Assembly: GCA_029006155.1 (NCBI GenBank)
Contig: JAQXGF010000008.1
Coordinates: 1-64,000 of the forward strand
DNA: 64,000 nucleotides
Direction: 5' to 3'
Origin: Lachnospiraceae bacterium
GTDB taxonomy: Bacteria; Bacillota; Clostridia; Lachnospirales; Lachnospiraceae
Positions within the stretch are counted from its first letter, which is position 1, and the number at the start of each line of letters is the position of its first letter. Shown here one piece after another: positions 27,943 to 38,999 of this stretch. The position numbers were made by a program, and so were the translations under genes. A model generated the notes under the pieces. It saw only the letters and a list, made by a program, of their open reading frames with translations. It made no database searches and had not been told where the DNA came from.

Positions 27943-28725
27943 ATGGCATTTATAGAACTGGATTTGCGGTCTGGTTATCTGAACAGCCATGAGGAGGTAT
28001 GGATGATTCTTCCGGATGAGGAGCCGCCTGAGGATGGCTATCCGGTACTCTGGCTGTTCCACGGAGCACATCAGGACTGCTCCGAATGGGTTCGGAATTC
28101 ATCCATTGAGCGCTTTGCAGCACAGCGTGGGCTTGCAGTGATTATGCCGACGATGCTGCACAGTTATGGGATGGACATGAAATATGGAGCAAACTATTTT
28201 TCTATGGTCACAAAGGAACTGTGTCCGGAACTGCATTGGATGTTCCCGTGTCTGTCACAGAAAAAGGAGAAAACTTTTGTTGCAGGCGCATCTATGGGGG
28301 GTTATATTGCTTATAAATGGGCGCTTACATGCCCGGAGCAGTTTGCAAAGGTGGGCGGTTTTGCCGGGTCAATCGATATTGTATCCGTACTGCACAAGCA
28401 TATCGGAGAAGGAAAGGTGGATTTCGGACATTATCTGGCGAATTCTTTTGGATCACCGGAAGCAATCGAGCATACAGAGGATGACCTGTTCTGGCTGGCA
28501 GATGAACAGCAGAAAAACGGAAAGATCCTTCCTGGGTGCTGGATGGTATGCGGAACAGAAGACTTCGGGTATGGTCTGTGTAAGAGGGCTTGTGAACGGC
28601 TGAGTGACATGGAACTGGACATCACCTGGCTGGAGGATTATGGAGAACACAATTTTGCAATGTGGGACAGATACATTGAGCCATTTTTTGACTGGCTCGG
28701 TCTTCAGAAGGGAGGTGTTCGGTGA
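27943..28725 (+). CDS. Alpha/beta-hydrolase esterase (esterase-D/tributyrin-esterase type)
   Basis: A 260-residue esterase (PF00756-like). Oxyanion-hole segment LWLFHGAHQDCSEW, nucleophile elbow GASMGG with Ser117, probable acid in CGTEDFGYG and His in YGEHNFAMWD. No signal peptide. RBS is gggggaag before ATG 27943. Its stop overlaps the next esterase, giving a coupled pair. Relatives deacylate short acyl or feruloyl esters of sugars; specificity here is unknown. Confidence 0.88.
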   Translation: MAFIELDLRSGYLNSHEEVWMILPDEEPPEDGYPVLWLFHGAHQDCSEWVRNSSIERFAAQRGLAVIMPTMLHSYGMDMKYGANYFSMVTKELCPELHWMFPCLSQKKEKTFVAGASMGGYIAYKWALTCPEQFAKVGGFAGSIDIVSVLHKHIGEGKVDFGHYLANSFGSPEAIEHTEDDLFWLADEQQKNGKILPGCWMVCGTEDFGYGLCKRACERLSDMELDITWLEDYGEHNFAMWDRYIEPFFDWLGLQKGGVR

Positions 28726-29537
28726 TGGCAGTGCTCAGTCTTCGTTTTCAGTCAAAAATTCTCGGATTCGCTACGGCAATTCGAATTCTGATTCCGACCG
28801 AGTGGGGAAAGGAATTTGATTATCAGGCGTATTATGGAGCCAGGGAAAAACTGCCGGTACTGTGGCTCCTGCACGGTGGCAGCGATAATTATGCGGACTG
28901 GCATGATTGTACAACGGTTCAGGTTCTGGCGGATCAATACAAGATCGCAGTTGTGATGCCGGATGCACAGAACAGCAGCTATTCGAATATGGCGTTCGGA
29001 CCAGCCTGGTTTGATTATATGACACAGGAGCTTCCGGAATATCTTTATCAGCGTTTTCCGTTCTCCAGAGAGCGGGAGAAGAACTTTATTGCAGGAATGT
29101 CGATGGGAGGATTTGGAACACTGAAAATTGCATTGCGCTACCCGGAACGTTTTCTGGCAGCCTGCCCGATCGCATCGGCAGTACAGCTGACAAACCAGTA
29201 TGTGCATCACAGGACGGATGAACGAAAATGGTTTGGAAGAGAATTTGAAAAGATTTTTGGACATTACGAGCACCCGGAAGAGCTGCTTGGAAGTGAGGAA
29301 GACTGCTACTGGCTTCTGGATCAGGCGCTGGAACAGAAAAAGATCCTTCCGGCATTTATGATGGCACAGGGGACGGAGGACTTTACCTATAATGGAAACA
29401 AAGAATTTTATCAGTATGCCACATCAAAGGGAGTTCCGATAAAATGGGTGGAGGCACCGGGAATCCATGACTGGAACAGCTGGAATCTCTATATTCCAAA
29501 GGTATTTTCTTTCATAAAGGAACAGATGGATCGATAA
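28722..29537 (+). CDS. Alpha/beta-hydrolase esterase
   Basis: A 271-residue esterase, paralogous to its neighbours: LWLLHGGSDNYADW, nucleophile Ser127 in AGMSMGGFG, GTEDFTYNG and a C-terminal His in PGIHDWNSWN. Start GTG 28722 (aaggga/ggaggt at 28706-28715) or ATG 28725, one codon later. It overlaps the preceding gene by four bases. No signal peptide. Confidence 0.87.
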   Translation: MMAVLSLRFQSKILGFATAIRILIPTEWGKEFDYQAYYGAREKLPVLWLLHGGSDNYADWHDCTTVQVLADQYKIAVVMPDAQNSSYSNMAFGPAWFDYMTQELPEYLYQRFPFSREREKNFIAGMSMGGFGTLKIALRYPERFLAACPIASAVQLTNQYVHHRTDERKWFGREFEKIFGHYEHPEELLGSEEDCYWLLDQALEQKKILPAFMMAQGTEDFTYNGNKEFYQYATSKGVPIKWVEAPGIHDWNSWNLYIPKVFSFIKEQMDR

Positions 29538-29551
29538 GGAAGGAGCAACAG

Positions 29552-30340
29552 ATGGGAGTTCTTCAATATACATTTTATTCCGGGCAACTTGGAAAACAGA
29601 TGCGGCTCTACGCGATACTGCCGGAAAAGACCCAGACCGGGAAACTTCCGAATGCCACCTTGTATCTCCTGCACGGTGGCGGTGGCAATGCGGAAGACTG
29701 GTTGCGTTACACGTCTATTGAACGTTACACGGATGAAAGGCAAATGGCAGTGATCCTGCCAGAGGTGGATGGAACCTGCTTTTATGCGGATATGAAATAT
29801 GGGTATCCATATTTTACCTATCTGACAGAAGAGATACCGACGTTGGCAGAAGCGCTGTTTCCAGTGAATAAAGAGCGCGGCAGACGGTTTGTGGCAGGGC
29901 TGTCTATGGGGGGATATGGCGCCTGGAAGTGGGCGTTTGCCGCACCGCAGTTTTTCGGTGCGGCAGCGAATCTGTCTGGTATTTCTTTTGTGACAGAGGT
30001 TTTCAAAAAGGGCGGATTTGCGTTTGCAGACGATGAAAATGGAAATAATCCACTGGTGATTCGGAACTGGGGAAGCCTGGATGCGTTATCTGGCAGCATC
30101 AGTGATTCGAAAGCATGGGTAGATCGGGCTATCCGGGAAAAGACGGATCTGCCTGCATTATATTCCGGAATCGGGACCGAAGATTTTAGTTTTGCAGATT
30201 CTGTGCGCTATCTGGCGTATTGCAGGGAACAGGGACTAAAGATTCACAGCTTGGAAATCCCTGGAAAGCATGAGTGGAAGGTATGGGATACGCTCATTCC
30301 GGACTTTATGGATTGGGCGATGGCGCATGCGGTTTGCTGA
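29552..30340 (+). CDS. Alpha/beta-hydrolase esterase
   Basis: A 262-residue esterase of the same group: LYLLHGGGGNAEDW, Ser118 in AGLSMGGYG, GTEDFSFAD, and PGKHEWKVWD with the catalytic His. RBS is aaggagc at 29538-29544. It forms the third esterase in a row; paralogous expansion within one operon is evident from the shared motif order. Confidence 0.88.
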   Translation: MGVLQYTFYSGQLGKQMRLYAILPEKTQTGKLPNATLYLLHGGGGNAEDWLRYTSIERYTDERQMAVILPEVDGTCFYADMKYGYPYFTYLTEEIPTLAEALFPVNKERGRRFVAGLSMGGYGAWKWAFAAPQFFGAAANLSGISFVTEVFKKGGFAFADDENGNNPLVIRNWGSLDALSGSISDSKAWVDRAIREKTDLPALYSGIGTEDFSFADSVRYLAYCREQGLKIHSLEIPGKHEWKVWDTLIPDFMDWAMAHAVC

Positions 30341-30352
30341 AAGGAGAAGAAA

Positions 30353-31510
30353 ATGGCAGGAAAAGAATATTTGGATACTTTTTTATCGGATCTGGTAAAG
30401 AACGGGCCGGCCGGTTGCGGCTGTGCGGTGGCAAGAGACGGAGAGATTTTATATGAAAATTATTTTGGCTATGCCAATCTGGAAAAGAAGAAAAAAATAA
30501 CGGCGGATAGTGTCTACCGGCAGTATTCTGCGACCAAGGTGCTTGTGTGCACGGGGGCAATGATGCTTTATGAGAGAGGAAAATTTTTACTGAATGATCC
30601 GATTTATGAGTATTTTCCAGAATGGAAGCATACAATGGTCGCAGAAACACAGGACGATGGGACGGTTCGCCTGCGGGAGACAAAACGACCGGTCGAGGTG
30701 AGGGACTGTTTCTCCATGGCAATGGGGATCGGATATGGCGGACCGGAATATACACATCAGATGATGGAAAAGAGTCGCGCACAGCTGGCTGCATCCATCG
30801 GGGACTATACCTTACGGGATGATATCCGGGCAATGGCATCCGTTCCGGTGATGTTTGATCCGGGTGAGCACTGGCTGTATGGCTTTGGGCATGAACTGGT
30901 GGCCGGACTGATTGAAGTGGTATCAGGGAAAAGCGTCGGGCAGTTTTTGAAGGAAGCACTGTTTGATCCACTGGAAATGAAGAATACCGGGTACCATTAT
31001 TTTGGGGACATCCGGGAGCGTATGGTGACACCATATCAGCTGGAAGACGGAAAGCGGACGCCGATAGCCTACTCGATGTTTGACGAGCGGTTTGAAGAAA
31101 ATGCAAAGTATGAGGCCGGTGGGGCAGGACTGTTTTCTACTGTCCCGGATTATCTGAAGTTTTCACAGATGATGGCCTGCGGAGGGGTATGGAAGGGAGA
31201 ACAGCTGATCGGAAGAAAGACCATCGATCTGATGCGGACAAATCAGCTGAATGATCAGCAGCTGAAGGATTTTGCAGCACCGTATCTGGATGGCTATGGC
31301 TATGGACTTGGCGTGCGGACAAGGCTGGACTGCCGTCGTGCGACTGGAAATACATCGGTTGGAGAATTTGGCTGGACTGGTTATATGGGAACCTATGTGG
31401 CCATTGATCCGACAGTGCGGATGAGTGTTGTGTATATGCACAACAGCGTGCCGAATATGGAACAGTATGTACATCACAGAGTACGCGACATTGCGTTTGG
31501 AATGCTCTGA
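30353..31510 (+). CDS. Serine hydrolase, beta-lactamase fold (paralogue 4)
   Basis: A 385-residue paralogue: S59-A-T-K62 in RQYSATKVLV, LYGFGHELVAGLIEVV, and the ending GWTGYMGTYVAIDPTVR with MHNSVPNMEQYVHHR. RBS is aaaggaga before the ATG. Last gene of the operon; a strong terminator follows 20 bases later. Cytoplasmic. Confidence 0.88.
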   Translation: MAGKEYLDTFLSDLVKNGPAGCGCAVARDGEILYENYFGYANLEKKKKITADSVYRQYSATKVLVCTGAMMLYERGKFLLNDPIYEYFPEWKHTMVAETQDDGTVRLRETKRPVEVRDCFSMAMGIGYGGPEYTHQMMEKSRAQLAASIGDYTLRDDIRAMASVPVMFDPGEHWLYGFGHELVAGLIEVVSGKSVGQFLKEALFDPLEMKNTGYHYFGDIRERMVTPYQLEDGKRTPIAYSMFDERFEENAKYEAGGAGLFSTVPDYLKFSQMMACGGVWKGEQLIGRKTIDLMRTNQLNDQQLKDFAAPYLDGYGYGLGVRTRLDCRRATGNTSVGEFGWTGYMGTYVAIDPTVRMSVVYMHNSVPNMEQYVHHRVRDIAFGML

Positions 31511-31529
31511 TATAGAATATCTGAATGGC

Positions 31530-31573
31530 AAAAAAGCAGGCGGGGCATCGTGGGGATGCCGCCTGCTTTTTTT
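31530..31573 (+). terminator. Terminator of the six-gene hydrolase operon
   Basis: Long hairpin with arms aaaaaagcaggcgg (from 31530) and gcctgcttttttt (31561-31573), an inner ggcatc/ggatgcc pairing and T-runs on both sides. Confidence 0.9.
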
Positions 31574-31634
31574 GAACGCAGATAAGCATTCCCCCCGCTT
31601 CAAGTGCGCGGAGCCCTAAGCGGCGACTGCGTTC
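31574..31634. repeat. Short (61-nt) relative of the multi-arm elements
   Basis: Outer arms gaacgcag (31574-31581) and ctgcgttc (31627-31634) enclose ccgctt/aagcgg. It has the 8-bp closing stem of the longer elements and, like the one at 55475, is followed at once by atgacatatca.aaggaggg. Confidence 0.65.
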
Positions 31635-31850
31635 ATGACATATCATAAGGAGGGGGCCGCTTGCGGGAAGATTCCTTATGATCTTACAAGTAGCGAAGCT
31701 AGGCCCCGCAGCAGAGCTGCAGGGATTGATTGCGAATGTCCGCTTTACTGCAGCCTCTTCCCGGTGCGTAAAGCAACTGTGTTCAGGAGCAGGAAGCGAA
31801 GCGGATTGCAAATATCCGCTTGATGCAAGTCACTCGCTCACATTATGCAG
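31635..31850. repeat. Composite repeat region in a 380-base gene-free gap
   Basis: Holds the hairpin atcataagga (31642-31651) / tccttatgat (31673-31682), then caagtagcgaagctaggccccgcagcag as at 55645, then two copies of the small motif (31728-31744 and 31804-31820, the second as the hairpin agcggat/atccgct). No gene is visible between 31511 and 31891. Confidence 0.65.
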
Positions 31851-31891
31851 CTTTGTTTCTGCTGAAAAACTGCAGTTTTTGGAAGGCCATG

Positions 31892-34272
<2,381 letters not shown>

Positions 34273-34280
34273 TTAATGAT

Positions 34281-34309
34281 ATGATATAATTATTTTAGCA
34301 AAAAGTCAA
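34281..34309 (-). promoter_or_regulatory. Promoter of the esterase pair
   Basis: On the minus strand: TTGACT (34309-34304), 17 bases, TATCAT (34286-34281). The spacer contains ttttgctaaaat, a half-site of the locus operator motif. Confidence 0.7.
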
Positions 34310-34378
34310 CAAAAGAGAGAAATATAATGAAAAAACAGATGCTGAAATGTGCTAAATATAAAAGAGAGAAGGTGTGAT

Positions 34379-35392
34379 GTGAAAGAGAGAAAAAAAGTCA
34401 GTATGAAGCAGATTGCAGAACAGCTTTCCGTATCGCTTGGTACCGTGTCACTTGTATTAAATGGAAGAGGTGACGAAATGCGGATTTCAGCAGAGACGCA
34501 GGAACTGATTCTGGATACTGCCAAGAAACTGGGGTATCCGCTCCGCAAACAGATAACAGGAAGAAAGGTCATTGCGATTTTGCTGTCGGTTTATGAGAAA
34601 GTCATGATACCTGCCAATCCGATTATGATTGGCGCGGAAAAAGAGATACAGGACGAGGGGCTTGCCTATGATCTGATTCTGTGTCCGTTTACTTATGATC
34701 GTCTGAATGAAAAATACGCATACCTCAGTTCAGAATTTTGCAGCGGTGCAGTGATATTTGCCCTGTCGGATAAAGATATGGCAGACCTGGAAAAGCAGGA
34801 GCTGGATATACCGATTGTTGTTTACAACCGGGCGAGTGATAAATTCGCATCTGTCTATGTGGATAACTACAGCGCGGGGATGCAGGCGGCCAGAGTCTTT
34901 GCTGAAAAAGGAATTACCAGGGCTGGTGTGGTATCTTCATTAAATCCTAACAAATCAAGCGCCATGCGAAAGCTCGGATATCTAGACGGATGCCGGAAGT
35001 TCGGAATAAAAGTACCTGAGGCGCAGCAAATAGATTGTTTTATGAGCGTTGACGGTGGGTGCGAAGCGGCGGAACAGCTGCTGACTCAGCCAGAGCTTCC
35101 GGAAGCATTGTTTACGACAAATGATGCGATTGCCCTTGGAATTATGAGAAAGCTGCACGAAAAGAAGGTTGCAGTTCCGGAACAGGTGAGCATTTTATCT
35201 TATGGTGGCAATGAGTGGAATGAGTGGGTGACTCCGTCGCTGACAACGCTATGTCTTCCGATTGAGGAAATGAGCAGTGCCTGCGTTCAACTTCTGAATA
35301 CGATGTTGACGACAGGAGAATGGATACCGATATCAAGGATATTTCAACTGGAACTGGAATACCGGGAGAGCTGTCCCAAACCAGAAAAATAA
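34379..35392 (+). CDS. LacI-family transcriptional regulator
   Basis: A 337-residue repressor: HTH at the N terminus (VSMKQIAEQLSVSLGTVSLV then LNGRGDEMRIS), hinge, and periplasmic-binding-like effector domain (VVYNRASDKFASVYVDNYSAG, EALFTTNDAIALGIM). Start GTG 34379 with gagaagg at 34366-34372; an upstream GTG at 34349 lacks a site. The HTH is close to those of the regulators at 40473 and 41537, implying related operators. It is divergent from the esterase pair and upstream of a hydrolase and importer operon, which it probably controls. Confidence 0.9.
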   Translation: MKERKKVSMKQIAEQLSVSLGTVSLVLNGRGDEMRISAETQELILDTAKKLGYPLRKQITGRKVIAILLSVYEKVMIPANPIMIGAEKEIQDEGLAYDLILCPFTYDRLNEKYAYLSSEFCSGAVIFALSDKDMADLEKQELDIPIVVYNRASDKFASVYVDNYSAGMQAARVFAEKGITRAGVVSSLNPNKSSAMRKLGYLDGCRKFGIKVPEAQQIDCFMSVDGGCEAAEQLLTQPELPEALFTTNDAIALGIMRKLHEKKVAVPEQVSILSYGGNEWNEWVTPSLTTLCLPIEEMSSACVQLLNTMLTTGEWIPISRIFQLELEYRESCPKPEK

Positions 35393-35412
35393 GAGGAAAA
35401 GAGGAAAAAAGG

Positions 35413-37098
35413 ATGCCATTATTTTTAAAAGAATTAAAAGCGGAAAAAAGAAGTGCGTGGCTGTTTTACCCGGATATGCCGAACCGTTCAGAGATTAAGG
35501 TATGTTCGATTACAGTAGTAAGGCCAGATGCTTCCGAAGAATCGGTACATCGGCTTCTAAAGGCCGGGCTGGAACAGCTGGCGCAGGAGAAACACCTGAT
35601 TCTGTGTTTTCCGAATCCGGAAGAATGGGGATGGAATCAGGATGGTTATCAGGAAGCAGATATCCGGGCGATTGCAGCTTTTCAGGAAGCGATGAACCGG
35701 AAGGATGATGAACCGGTGCCGGTAAATGAGAAAGGGATTCCAACTTATGAATTTATGCAGAGTACCTGGCATCCGATGAATGATACGCACTATTATATAG
35801 GAATCGAATCAGGTGCTTCCATGCTGGCAGCGATGATGGCACTCCGGCCGCAGAATATGGCGGCAATGGTGCTGGTTGGTGGTGAGCTGGATGAGAATAC
35901 GCGGAAACATGCAGTCGGCTCTCCGGTTCCGGCCTGGCTGTATGGGTGTGGAGAACGTTTGAAGGATTACGTCTGCAGGGCAAACGGAATCGAAGCTCCG
36001 GGAAAAACAGATGCAGAAGGGATATATAAAAATCCGGTCAATCCGGCGTGTCAGGTAGCAGTGAAAAAGGAAAAGACGGAGGTGGATAAAGCAGCTGTTT
36101 ATCAGATGTGGGAAGAGCTGTTTTCGAAAACGAGAAGGCTGAATACTTCCGTATATGGAGACTGTGCAGACCGGACAGATCTGACGGCTCCAGGGTTTGA
36201 ATGGTTTGTCAATAATACGGAGATAGATGGAACGCCGCATACCTGGCTGGTGCATGTCCCGACCACGGTGCGTAATGGGCAGAAAAAGGTTCCAGTTGTC
36301 TTTTTCTATCATGGGGGTTCAGATAATCCGAGCGAAGCAGCGGAAATGAGCCGTTTTCATGAAATCGGAGAAACAGAAGGTTTTATTACGGTTTATCCAT
36401 GGTCAACGAACCGGGCAGGGTGGAACATGGAACTTCTGAAGGATCAGGCGGATGACCTGGCTTATTGTAAGGATCTGATTCTGTATATGCGGGAGCATTA
36501 TCCGGTAGATCCGTCGAGAGTGTATCTTTCCGGCTTTTCGAATGGAGCAGGAATGGCGCAGACCGTGGCGATGATTTATCCGGAGCTGGTGGCAGCGCTC
36601 GGGCATATTGATTCGAACTGGCCGGGGGTGCGCTACGGAAGAGTGGAAGTCGATTATCAGACAGTGGAACCGATGCGGATTGCACTTGAAAAACAGCAGG
36701 AGAGGCAGATCGATATGCCGGTATGGTATACCTACGGGACCAGGGAAGCATCAGCTCCGGTGTGTCGCGGGTGCTCACAGCAGCACCAGTATGATTTCTG
36801 GAAACAGTTTAACCGCATAGAGATAAAGGTAACCAGAGAACTGGAGGATCCGCTTCTTCCGGAACACGGAGTGGACGGGGATACGAGTGAAACACTTTAC
36901 CCGGATCCTCAGCATCCAGATCGCTATTACACCGTTCAGCGTTTCTTTAATGCGAAAGGACAGAATTATTATAACTTTGCACTCATGCATGACAAGGGCC
37001 ATGAGGTAGCGCCAAAGGATGCACAGCTGTCCTGGAACTATATGAAGCAGTTCCGGAGGGAAAAGGACGGAAGCGTAAAAAGAAGTCTGGAGAATTAG
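35413..37098 (+). CDS. Two-lobed alpha/beta hydrolase, PHB-depolymerase/feruloyl-esterase-like
   Basis: A 561-residue protein from ATG 35413 (gagg at 35401-35404); the open frame starts earlier inside the LacI gene. The C-terminal lobe (about 270-550) has FFYHGGSDNPSE and nucleophile Ser376 in SGFSNGAGMAQ, as in LpqC/PHB depolymerases and type D feruloyl esterases. The N-terminal lobe (about 1-220) also looks like an alpha/beta hydrolase (YIGIESGASMLAAMMALRPQ), but its elbow is not GxSxG, so it is probably degenerate. No signal peptide. It leads into the ABC permease genes and is probably co-transcribed with them. Confidence 0.8.
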   Translation: MPLFLKELKAEKRSAWLFYPDMPNRSEIKVCSITVVRPDASEESVHRLLKAGLEQLAQEKHLILCFPNPEEWGWNQDGYQEADIRAIAAFQEAMNRKDDEPVPVNEKGIPTYEFMQSTWHPMNDTHYYIGIESGASMLAAMMALRPQNMAAMVLVGGELDENTRKHAVGSPVPAWLYGCGERLKDYVCRANGIEAPGKTDAEGIYKNPVNPACQVAVKKEKTEVDKAAVYQMWEELFSKTRRLNTSVYGDCADRTDLTAPGFEWFVNNTEIDGTPHTWLVHVPTTVRNGQKKVPVVFFYHGGSDNPSEAAEMSRFHEIGETEGFITVYPWSTNRAGWNMELLKDQADDLAYCKDLILYMREHYPVDPSRVYLSGFSNGAGMAQTVAMIYPELVAALGHIDSNWPGVRYGRVEVDYQTVEPMRIALEKQQERQIDMPVWYTYGTREASAPVCRGCSQQHQYDFWKQFNRIEIKVTRELEDPLLPEHGVDGDTSETLYPDPQHPDRYYTVQRFFNAKGQNYYNFALMHDKGHEVAPKDAQLSWNYMKQFRREKDGSVKRSLEN

Positions 37099-37116
37099 AA
37101 GGGAGAAAAATGTATT

Positions 37117-38001
37117 ATGAAACAGTGGAAAGCTTTTTGGGCGAAGCCGTCACATGTGGCATATCTCTTTGTCATGCCGGTTGTTTTACTGCTTTTGATT
37201 TTCCGGTTGATCCCGACGGTGGCAGCTTTTGTGTGCAGCTTTTTTGATATGGATATGTTCCTTGTTGGAAAGGGATTTGTGGGATTTCAGAACTATGTAG
37301 AGGCATTTGCAGACAAACGCCTCTGGAACAGCCTTTGGGTCACGGTTCGTTTTACCCTGATTGAAGTAACCGTTCAGATGGTCGTCGGACTTGTACTGGC
37401 GGCGCTTCTTACGAGAAATACTGCGCGCAATAAGATTTTTCGTGCGGTTTATTTCCTGCCAATTGTGTGCTCGGCAACGGCAGTGGCGATTATGTGGCGG
37501 ATGTTCCTGCATTCCAACGTCGGGATTATGACCTACTGGTTTGAGCGGATTGGAATTAAAGGGATAAATTTCCTGAATGACCCGAAAATTACATTTTATG
37601 TCATTGTATTTATGTCTGTATGGCGGTCATTTGGTATCAGTACGGTGATTTTTGTATCGGCCATGCAGAATGTGCCGCATGAACTGTATGAGTCTGCCGA
37701 TCTGGACGGTTGCAGCAGGCCGAGACAGTTTTTTGCGATTACCCTTCCGGTGATTAAGGATACGTTTTCTTTCGTCCTGATCACACGCTTTATCGGTTCT
37801 TTGCAGGTATTTGATCTTGTCTTTACGACAACAAAGGGTGGACCGAATTATACGACAGAAAGTCTGGTTTATTATACGTATGTAAAGGCATTTTCGAACA
37901 ACCGCATGGGATATGGATCGGCAGTCTCAATGTTCCTGTTTGTGATTATACTGGTGATTACGATTGTGTTCTATTCAAAGCTTTTTAAGGATGAAGCATA
38001 A
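37117..38001 (+). CDS. Carbohydrate ABC transporter permease (MalF/UgpA type)
   Basis: A 294-residue permease with six membrane segments and the EAA loop (ELYESADLDGCSRPRQFFAI TLP). It starts AYLFVMPVVLLLLIF. Pairs with the permease that follows and the binding protein at 39000. No ATPase gene is in the window; a shared MsmX-type ATPase elsewhere would be needed. Paralogue of the gene at 47164. Confidence 0.92.
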   Translation: MKQWKAFWAKPSHVAYLFVMPVVLLLLIFRLIPTVAAFVCSFFDMDMFLVGKGFVGFQNYVEAFADKRLWNSLWVTVRFTLIEVTVQMVVGLVLAALLTRNTARNKIFRAVYFLPIVCSATAVAIMWRMFLHSNVGIMTYWFERIGIKGINFLNDPKITFYVIVFMSVWRSFGISTVIFVSAMQNVPHELYESADLDGCSRPRQFFAITLPVIKDTFSFVLITRFIGSLQVFDLVFTTTKGGPNYTTESLVYYTYVKAFSNNRMGYGSAVSMFLFVIILVITIVFYSKLFKDEA

Positions 38002-38013
38002 GGGGGAAATATC

Positions 38014-38844
38014 ATGAAACGTAAAGCAAAAGCTGCCGTCAGCTACACCATTATTACATTGATTTTAGCAATACTGGCTTTGATTATCCTGATTCCGGTC
38101 ATCTGGATTGGGATCTGTGCATTCCGCCCGCAGACCGAGCTGATGCAGTATCCACCGAAATTTTTTGCAGAGCAGTTAACGCTTCAGAACTTTATTGATA
38201 TAGCAAAAAGAATCAAGATCTGGGGGTATGTGAAGAACTCAGTGCTTTACTGCCTTGGTTCCACGATTCCTGCGGTATTTTTAAATTCGCTCGCGGGCTA
38301 TGCATTTGCCAGACTGGACTTCAAAGGGAAACACGTGCTGTTTATCATGGTACTTGCTACGATGATGATTCCGTTTCAGGTAATCATGGTTCCGTTGTTC
38401 CTTGAAGTGTATAAGATGGGAATGTATGACAATTTTGCAGGCCTGATTATTCCGAATCTCGGAGCAGCGATGACGGTATTTATGACGAGGGCCTCATTTG
38501 CCGGGCTTCCGAAGGAGCTCGAGGAGGCTGCCCGGATTGATGGCCTTTCAGAATTCGGTATTTTCTGGAAAATTATGCTTCCGCTCGTAAAGCCGACCGT
38601 AGTGACCGTCATTGTACTTGGAATCAACGGTGCATGGAATGACCTGATGTGGCCGCTGATCGTGACGAGCGATACAAGCATGCGGACTCTGACGAATGGC
38701 CTGGCTATGTTTGTCGATTCCAGCCTTCAGTATGGAACTGCATTTGCAGGTGCGTTTATTTCGATCTGTCCGATGCTGGTGCTTTACATTTTCGGACAGC
38801 GGTATTTTGTGGAAGGAACAGCAACGAGTGGATTAAAAGGCTAA
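38014..38844 (+). CDS. Carbohydrate ABC transporter permease (MalG/UgpE type)
   Basis: A 276-residue permease with the EAA motif (ELEEAARIDGLSEFGIFWKI) and the usual C-terminal YFVEGTATSGLKG of the group. Second pore subunit of importer 1. Its stop codon lies within gctaaatttagc, a palindrome directly before the operator and promoter of the binding-protein gene. Confidence 0.92.
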   Translation: MKRKAKAAVSYTIITLILAILALIILIPVIWIGICAFRPQTELMQYPPKFFAEQLTLQNFIDIAKRIKIWGYVKNSVLYCLGSTIPAVFLNSLAGYAFARLDFKGKHVLFIMVLATMMIPFQVIMVPLFLEVYKMGMYDNFAGLIIPNLGAAMTVFMTRASFAGLPKELEEAARIDGLSEFGIFWKIMLPLVKPTVVTVIVLGINGAWNDLMWPLIVTSDTSMRTLTNGLAMFVDSSLQYGTAFAGAFISICPMLVLYIFGQRYFVEGTATSGLKG

Positions 38845-38868
38845 ATTTAGCAAAAATAATTGCTAAAT
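38845..38868. promoter_or_regulatory. Perfect 24-bp palindromic operator candidate
   Basis: atttagcaa-aaataa-ttgctaaat: 9-bp arms, perfect. It lies five bases upstream of the -35 of the binding-protein promoter. The TAGCAA/TTGCTA core recurs at 45790 before the second binding-protein gene. Confidence 0.7.
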
Positions 38869-38872
38869 ATAA

Positions 38873-38901
38873 TTGACTTTATTAGCTTAAGGTGCTATGA
38901 T
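38873..38901 (+). promoter_or_regulatory. Promoter of the first sugar-binding-protein gene
   Basis: TTGACT (38873-38878), 17 bases, TATGAT (38896-38901). A separate promoter lets the binding protein be made in excess over the permeases encoded upstream. Its RBS is gggaggt (38987-38993). Confidence 0.8.
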
Positions 38902-38999
38902 ACAGATATAAAAGCTTCCGTCGGGTGAGAGCAAAGCGATGATGCGAATCAATGGCAGAAGCAGAAAACGGAAAATAAAATGTACAGGGAGGTACGCAA

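Noticed and set aside
21354..31510. Beta-lactam resistance genes
   Set aside because: The beta-lactamase-fold proteins have no signal peptides and cluster with esterases and sugar importers; the S-x-x-K motif alone is shared by esterases.
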